NCBI GenBank assembly: GCA_002682825.1
Contig: NOKP01000031.1
Span: 186,001 to 250,000, forward strand
Reading direction: 5' to 3'
Source: Neonectria sp. B-13
Taxonomy: Eukaryota > Ascomycota > Sordariomycetes > Hypocreales > Nectriaceae
DNA: 64,000 nt
This document shows, piece after piece, positions 57,813 through 64,000 of the stretch (positions within the stretch are counted from its first letter, which is position 1; every line of letters begins with the position of its first letter). The translations under genes were made by a program, and so were the position numbers. The notes beneath the pieces are model-generated. The model was not told the DNA's origin and did no database searches. It saw only the letters and a list, made by a program, of their open reading frames with translations.

Positions 57813-58364
57813 CTCCTCACATGCATGAGCGACTTTGTGAGGAGTTGTTCGAGAGAGCGAAGAGGGACAGAACAAGAAAGATAGCGAAGCCACGCGCGAA
57901 GCTATCAGGCACAACCAAGGCCAAACAACTAGGCAAAAGCTAGAATGCAGCTGGAAGGGTTAGAGAAGAAGCGCGGCGGCCCAGCACAGGAAGCGGCATG
58001 TCACTTCACTAAAAAGAGAGTTGCGGTGGGTGGGCGAGAGCCGTGAGTTGCGAGTGGTGATGGATACTTGTTCTGAGAGCGGTTACCGGGACCTGAACTC
58101 TCAGAGGAAGGGGGGCGTGTGTAGATGGCGACTTTCTTTTTGTCTTTTTCTCCCCTTGGATGCTTGTGAAGTGCTGCGAGTGTCTCTCCGCGAGAACGGT
58201 GCAGCACGCGGCACAGAGCAGAGTTTGGCGCTAGAAGGCTGCGATGTTTCTTCCATTTCCACGACGACGACGTGCATGAGACGATCGGCCCAGGCGGACG
58301 AGATGCTGTTGGTCCTATGCATATGCGTGTGCGTCTGTGTGTGTTTGTATGTGTGGGCAAATGT

Positions 58365-58442
58365 TGTAATGTAATGTGTTGTAATGTAATGTAATGTAAT
58401 GTAATGCGTTGCATGAGACACCGAGACACCGAGACACCGAGA
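58365..58442 (+). repeat. (TAATG)n pentanucleotide array next to an 8-bp array
   Basis: TAATG repeats with two TGTTG variants run to about 58406, and CGAGACAC repeats three times at 58417-58442. Two unrelated short arrays lie within 80 bp. Confidence 0.85.
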
Positions 58443-58655
58443 TAACGCGAGCGTGGGATATGTTTTGGTCGACATGACATGCCGCTGCCTCCGAGATCCC
58501 CTGAGGTGAGCAGCGATGCGCGTATCGATTCACCACGGCATGTGGGCGTTCGTATGTATGTCTGGATGACAGTTTGGCCACCCTCAAACTCGTATCTGGT
58601 CGGTCCGCAGAGGACGCGGGAGCACCACCCACGACACGAAGACACTCACTGACGC

Positions 58656-58684
58656 TCACACACACACACACACACACACACACA
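58656..58684 (+). repeat. (CA)n microsatellite
   Basis: About 14 uninterrupted CA units. Confidence 0.95.
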
Positions 58685-61600
58685 TCTGCATCCACAAAGA
58701 ATTATTCTCCTCGGCCCGGGGTGAACGTGTCTCCCACGTTGAGGCGGGTACTGGGAACGGGGGGGGGAGGGCAAGGAAGCAAATGGCGATGCGTCTTCGG
58801 CAGGTCTCCCCCCCCTCCAAGACAGGCCAAATGCCGCCATGCGTCGATCCATCCGCACCGCGCCTCAACTTCAGTCCAGGGCCTGGCCGTGTCCATCGCA
58901 GCGCAGGATCGAAGATGGGATCTGCTACAAGGAAGGACTTGGGATGACCCCTGGGATCCGCCGGTGGAGCTCCTCTTCCCCCTCTTCAGCAGGGACCCTT
59001 ACCGGGGAGGGGGGTGACGGCTTGCTGAAGGGGTGTGAGGCCTTAGAAACGCCTTAGCTGCGTGTCTTGGACGGCGAAAGGCGTGGCTTGCAGGGATGCC
59101 TACCAGGGATGCGGTCGATCGCTGCGCTACTGTAGTATGAGCAGCATTGGACGCAAGCTCCTTGACCCTGAAGACGGTGACGGTGAGTTGGCGTTTCCCA
59201 CTCTTGCACTCCCCCCGGCCAGTGAGGCGTCCGTCATGGCTGGTCCCCAATCTCGCTCGCGGTTCAGGTGTCAGGGGGCATCTCAGCTGCAAGCCAGAGC
59301 CAGGACACTGCTGGATCTGGACGAGGGTACGGCACGAGTGGCGTCCATACAGACCCCGATTCTCGCGATTGCACGTCCCGCCCAATCCGGGATGCTGCCC
59401 AACACGAGAGACAGCCAGACATACATAGCAATACGGGAGCGCGCGCGTCGCGGGTGGGATGGGCGGCCGACAAACCAGGCCTGGCAAGACGGATGGAACG
59501 CGACCCAAGGCCGGGGACCCAGTGTGCTTCCCCGAGAAGCATGGCAAATGCGTGGCCGTCATCCGTCCGCCTAGCTCCTGCGACTAAACCAAGGGAGCCA
59601 GTGGTGGGCATGGCGGACATCGTGGAGAAGATTCCGACATGGTCAAGGCAATGACACCGTCGCCCTGGATTGGACCCTTGGATCTTTGGGAAGGGGAGGA
59701 GGGAATAGAACTGCGGTAAAGACATTTTGACTTTGGCCCGTCCATCAACATCGTTGCATGCTCCGGCTTCGACTTCCTCAGCACACGCCCTCCTCCCCTT
59801 CCGGCACGTGGCGGATGGGCACTGCTGCAAGCCACGGAGCACAGAGCAGCGAAGATGGAAGGATTTGCCAGAAGTCAAGGCAACTCGGACGGAACCACGC
59901 TTCCCTGTCTTGTCTGCCATGTGGATGGCACGCACACACGGCTACTGCAGTCTGCTGACAAGACGGCGTTACACGAGAGCGGCGGTCAGAGCTCCTTTGG
60001 CTGCCTTTCACCGTCACCTCGTCCGTTGCCGCCTCCGTCTTCGCTTCCGTCTTCACCTCCTCCTATCCTATGCTCCGAGCGTTTTCGTCATCGTCATCGA
60101 ACAGGCAAAAAAGGGATCCAGGGGTTACCATCTGTGGCCAAAACCGTTCCGTCGGGAGGGCGAGGAGAAGACTCACTCGCCGCTGATTCACTCCGCTGAT
60201 TCACCAGACTGACACACATGTATCCCCATGTATGTATTTAAAGTATGTCTCGGCTTCTCGACCAAAGAAGGGTGTGTCGGCAGCCCGCGTGCGTCCGTAC
60301 GTCCATCTGATGTATCATAAAGTCGCTTCGCCCTGTCCTTGAGCCGCTCGATGCCTGAGTACCACAATACACGGGTCCGCGTAGATTTCGGCGCGTGGCT
60401 GTTCCCATGGCTTCCACGCCTCTTCCATGCCGGCAAATGTAACCCCAAGGATTCCCAAAAGGAAAGATTGGCAGCCGTCAAAGCCTATCATCTCCAAGAA
60501 CCGTGCCACTGGTTCTTGTGCAACCACGAACGAGCTTTGACGCCCCCTCCCTCTTCACCAGCCGCCCGCCGCCCGTCGCCCCCACAGAACGGTCTTTGTC
60601 CACGCGGGCGGGACCTTCTCCGAGGGCCCCCTTCCGCTCTTTCGGAGCGTCTCGCGGGCCAAGATCCGTCGTTTCGTCGCCGGTTCCCTAACACCTTTCG
60701 GGTAGAGGTTTCGACAACGAGCATTGTAGTCCGAGCCCCCGAAGCCCCAGGCCGCCCCCAACGCGGATGAAGCCTGGCCCGAGGCCGCCGCCTTGTGGGA
60801 CACGCCAAGGTCTGGAAGCAGGATCCGAATCTCCGGATTCACCAAAGACCCATCGTGGAATACTCCGATGCTGGCTCCAACCCCGTCTCAGTGATTCAAT
60901 CCACACTTTGGTCGTACAATGCTACTGCGTAGCATGTTGCACGGATGTACTACATGAACTGTAGACGCGGGTCTAGGGCTAGGTCGACACCATGCAGTTA
61001 GCTTTGGACAGACCAGGCGGACCGCATGCCACGGTTCATGAGACGGCGTGCAATGGACGGCTTGTAGAAGTCGGTATCAGAACCCGCAGCCGCTTCCCCG
61101 TGGTTGGCGATCAATCAAGTCCGTCCAACGTTTGGCCGTGGGCGTTGCCGCTACCGCTATTCGCTGCCATGCCATGCATGCCTCGCGCATCCAAAACACC
61201 ACCGGAGTTTCTTGGCATTCGGGAGACATGCTCCGCGGAACGGACTCTTTCCTCACGTCGCAGCGCTGGCAGGACGGTCGGCCGCAACCTGGCACTGGCA
61301 CTGGCACTGGCTAACCCAGCCTCGGCACAGGGGTAACTTCAGACAGACATCCACATATGGTGGCGCCTAGGTCCTCGCCGTCGAGAGTTGGCATCCGGCA
61401 GGGTAGAAGGGAGCTGGCAGTGGGGACTGAGAACTATGAACACAGGCACCGCGTGATGCCGCGGCCGCCTCGTCTTGGCCTAGCTTCGTCTGGACCGCCG
61501 TGTCTCATCCCAAGATGCTGCCCGTGGCAACCCAAGTTGGGCACAGACTGCTCTGCTCTGTAGCTGGTCCCTGGTCCCTGGAACGACAGTAGCCTATGAA

Positions 61601-63547
61601 CTGAGTAGAGTGGCTTGCGTGGACGTAGGTGGTATGCTCCTGTGTACCTAGGCTTGTGTGTAGGGCTCGTCGTAAGGAAGTGCAGCTACGTATTCCGCAT
61701 GGATTCTGGTTGTAGCAAGTGATCGCATGTAGCCGACTCGCGGCTAGGATTTCGACGTCATCAAATCTGCTGGGATGCCCAATCCCAACCCCAACCCCAA
61801 CCCCAATCTCTATGTCATGGGTCGCGGTCGAGAACATTCGGATCGACCTCCTCGGATATGCAAAGCTGAAATCCGGGGATGTCATCAGACAAGGTTTCGA
61901 GATTGCTTGTACGTACGCACGTAGTATCCTGTTTGGCCGTCTGTCGTTCGCCGACGAGGGTCCCGATCGTCAATGACCCGCCACGAATCTCCTGCATCAT
62001 CGTGCGTAGCCTCTTTTTTGCTTTTTGCTTTTTGCTTTGAGAGATGCGCCTGCCCACTTTCCGAAGGCGCATCGCACCAAACACGCTGCCCGCGCATGAA
62101 CTGGTGGGACCGAGGGTCGGCGTACTCGGTCAAGGCCCCGTAATCCCGTAATCCCGTATCATGAAGAAACCCGCTCGCCGTAGTCCCGTTTCCCAGCCCG
62201 CACGCAACCCGTACGCAGCCCGCCCGCAAGCCGTCAGGCAGTGAGTGGGCTGCGGCCGTTCTGCTCGGTGACCGGAAGTGGCCCACAAACAGGCAGGCAG
62301 CCGGTCGCCGGGGACATGATACTTCTTGTTCCCCCTCAACTCTGGTCCCCGATCCGACGTCGTGGCGCGTTCGGGTTCCCCCCTCCCGGAGATTCCCCCT
62401 TGTACCCTCATTCCCTCGTTTCTCCGACTCGGCACGGCCCCAGTACCATTACGCCGGTCATTTCTCCGAGCTTGGCGCTGGGCCGTGTTCCGCCTGCGCA
62501 AGTGCAAGCACAAGCACCAAACCATGGCTGACCAACTTTGAAGGGATGGCGGGCTAGTCCCCAGCCAGGCAGGAGGGAAACCAAAACCAGGTGAGGCTCG
62601 GCACAGTCTACTAGCATCATGCTGGCTGTGAACTCTCACGTTCCGGTCGTTAAATGATGCACATCTCTCTGAGCATCTCTCGAATTCGGGCAGCAGACCA
62701 ATTACTCGATGGCTGATAAACGACCACGGTAAAGTCAATTGTTAGTTAGCTCAGCCCCCATTGCGTGATGCACCAAGCAGCCTCCATTCCATCCGTTCCT
62801 TACCGCCCTTTCCCATCATCTTCCTCTCTTGCGCATCTGCATCCGTAGTCTGCGGTGTTGGCATTGGTGTTGCCGACCCTAACGTCAGTCAGTACGTCAG
62901 CCAACATTCTCGCGCCCAACAAACCAACCCCAAGCTCCAGCCACGGAACCAAGTCCCTGAGAAAGCGATGGATTCGCATCGTCCCATTCTCGCTGCCTCA
63001 CAGAAGCCCTCATCCCCGCTTCTTCCCATCAGCCATCAACGCTGGCGGAGTCTCGTCCCGACAAGCCGACGATGTGCAATGCCACGAGAACAACGATTGG
63101 CTTAGAGTGCATTCTCGGAGCGGATAAACGCCGGTACCTCCGCGTAAACCTCGCGTCTCCGGTTAAACCCTCCCTCCGCACCGCCTCATATGCGCAGTCG
63201 TGGGGCATCACCATCGCGTGTCTGGGGCCGTGAATGGGAGAGTTGGCAATTCAGCAACTTTCCCCCCTCGTACAGGCTCATCATGATGCATATCCTCATG
63301 CGTCTGGTCACTGGTTCCATGTCCAGGACTGAGGCGGTGCCTGGTATTTAACCAGACGCTGCCAGCTTTGATGTGTGCCGTTCTGCTCGTCCCCGTGTAA
63401 ACCAGAATACCAGATCCTCCCGCTTGGCCTTGTTTCCGGACCCAGAAACAGCCATTTCTCGATCTTCACCGTATTTCCCGTATTTCTCGTTGAACCCTGT
63501 GGTTCTGAACGTCTCTAAATAGCCTCGCGGGCTCATTCTGTAATAAA

Positions 63548-64000
63548 ATGGCTGATATCAACGTCGAGGAGACGCTCAAGAAGCTCTCCTTGGCTGAAAA
63601 GGTCTCCCTTCTCGCAGGTTGGTGCTCAGCTACACCATAGACTCACCCGTAACACATGCCCTCAACTCACACAAACCCTCAGGTATCGACTTCTGGCACA
63701 CGCAGGCCCTGCCCGAACATGGCGTGCCCTCGCTCCGCCTCTCCGACGGCCCCAACGGCGTGAGAGGAACCAGGTTCTTCAACGGAATCCCCGCGGCGTG
63801 TTTCCCTTGCGGAACGGCCCTGGGAGCTACCTTCAACCAGGAGCTCCTCGAGGAGGCTGGCAGGAAGATGGGCGAGGAGGCCGTCGCCAAGAATGTCCAC
63901 GCCATTCTCGGCCCTACCATCAACATGCAACGCTCGCCCCTCGGTGGCCGCGGCTTCGAGTCCATCGGCGAGGACCCCTTCCTGTCCGGCCTCGGTGCCG
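63548..64000 (+). CDS. GH3-family beta-glucosidase, 5' part, cut by the window edge
   Basis: Exon 1 63548-63617 and exon 2 from 63683 (GTTGGT donor, CTCAG acceptor, frame kept at LLAGIDFWHT); the gene runs off the right edge after 129 codons. The start [22 protein letters not shown] is the usual N-terminus of intracellular fungal GH3 enzymes, without a signal peptide. It is followed by [15 protein letters not shown] and [19 protein letters not shown], then [20 protein letters not shown], the conserved GH3 substrate-binding region. Such enzymes hydrolyse terminal beta-glucosyl residues of cellobiose and aryl-glucosides with a retaining mechanism. The catalytic nucleophile Asp lies beyond the edge and cannot be checked. 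Confidence 0.93.

Larger units (their letters stand above)
54866..63547. other. 8.7-kb region without a supported gene
   Basis: GC-rich DNA with many overlapping open frames on both strands, none with domain, intron structure or convincing codon pattern. Simple repeats include (CA)n at 55887-55902, (CCTTG)4 at 56303-56326, GTGAGTGTGT units at 57489-57521, (CA)n at 57769-57812, (TAATG)n at 58365-58406, CGAGACAC units at 58417-58442, (CA)n at 58656-58684, (GGCACT)3 at 61291-61310, CCCCAA units at 61781-61806 and TTTTTGC units at 62013-62039. The last few hundred bases include the promoter of the GH3 gene. Confidence 0.45.

Noticed and set aside
58001..59935. Several ORFs of 150-223 codons on both strands
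   Set aside because: They mutually overlap, contain translated CA repeats or resemble random GC-rich sequence; none has a partner exon.
1..64000. tRNA, rRNA, CRISPR or prokaryotic operon features
   Set aside because: No B-box-like GGTTCGAATCC with a matching cloverleaf was found by eye, and the intron-containing gene structure is eukaryotic, so CRISPR and operon features are not expected.

Overview
The window looks like nuclear DNA of a filamentous ascomycete (Pezizomycotina, most likely a sordariomycete; the genus cannot be fixed by eye). Genes are interrupted by short introns (mostly 50-70 bases, GT...CTAAC/CTGAC-like branch site...AG). Coding DNA is GC-rich, and a Zn2Cys6 factor and a fungal multi-spanning membrane glycoprotein family are present. 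The left arm carries AT-rich patches and decayed genes whose stop codons are mostly TAG/TAA where CAG/CAA would be expected, the signature of repeat-induced point mutation (RIP). Exon models were assembled by hand from splice signals and frame continuity; every multi-exon model given here sums to a whole number of codons.

Layout. 1-8.2 kb: accessory or relic region with a broken multi-exon gene (about 549-4006) holding an AT-rich insertion, an AT-rich island (4.9-5.3 kb), short ORF remnants, and a second decayed coding relic on the minus strand (6.9-7.3 kb). 8.2-23.6 kb: core genes, namely a 949-aa membrane glycoprotein (-), MCM2 (-) divergent from a UBR7/Mlo2-type protein (+) across a 554-bp promoter with MluI cell-cycle boxes, a polyQ coiled-coil protein (-), and a caspase-like/C2H2 zinc-finger fusion (-). 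29.1-31.1 kb: a patatin-like protein whose nucleophile serine position is glycine. 35.8-40.0 kb: a Zn2Cys6 regulator followed by a BBE-type FAD oxidoreductase, same strand. 44.2-49.0 kb: a Gfo/Idh/MocA oxidoreductase (+), a hotdog thioesterase (-) and an RluA-type pseudouridine synthase (+) with two plausible starts. 53.8-54.9 kb: a bZIP factor with an unusual basic region. 63.5 kb to the edge: the 5' part of a GH3 beta-glucosidase.

Between these lie unusually long stretches without convincing genes (23.6-29.1, 31.1-35.8, 40.0-44.2, 49.0-53.8 and 54.9-63.5 kb). They are GC-rich, full of microsatellites, and carry many open frames that look like chance ORFs.

The points most worth attention are the predicted patatin pseudoenzyme, the caspase-C2H2 fusion and their divergent neighbourhood, the cell-cycle boxes shared by MCM2 and the UBR7-like gene, the dual-start pseudouridine synthase, the bZIP with Asp in place of the invariant Asn, and the RIP-type decay of the left arm.
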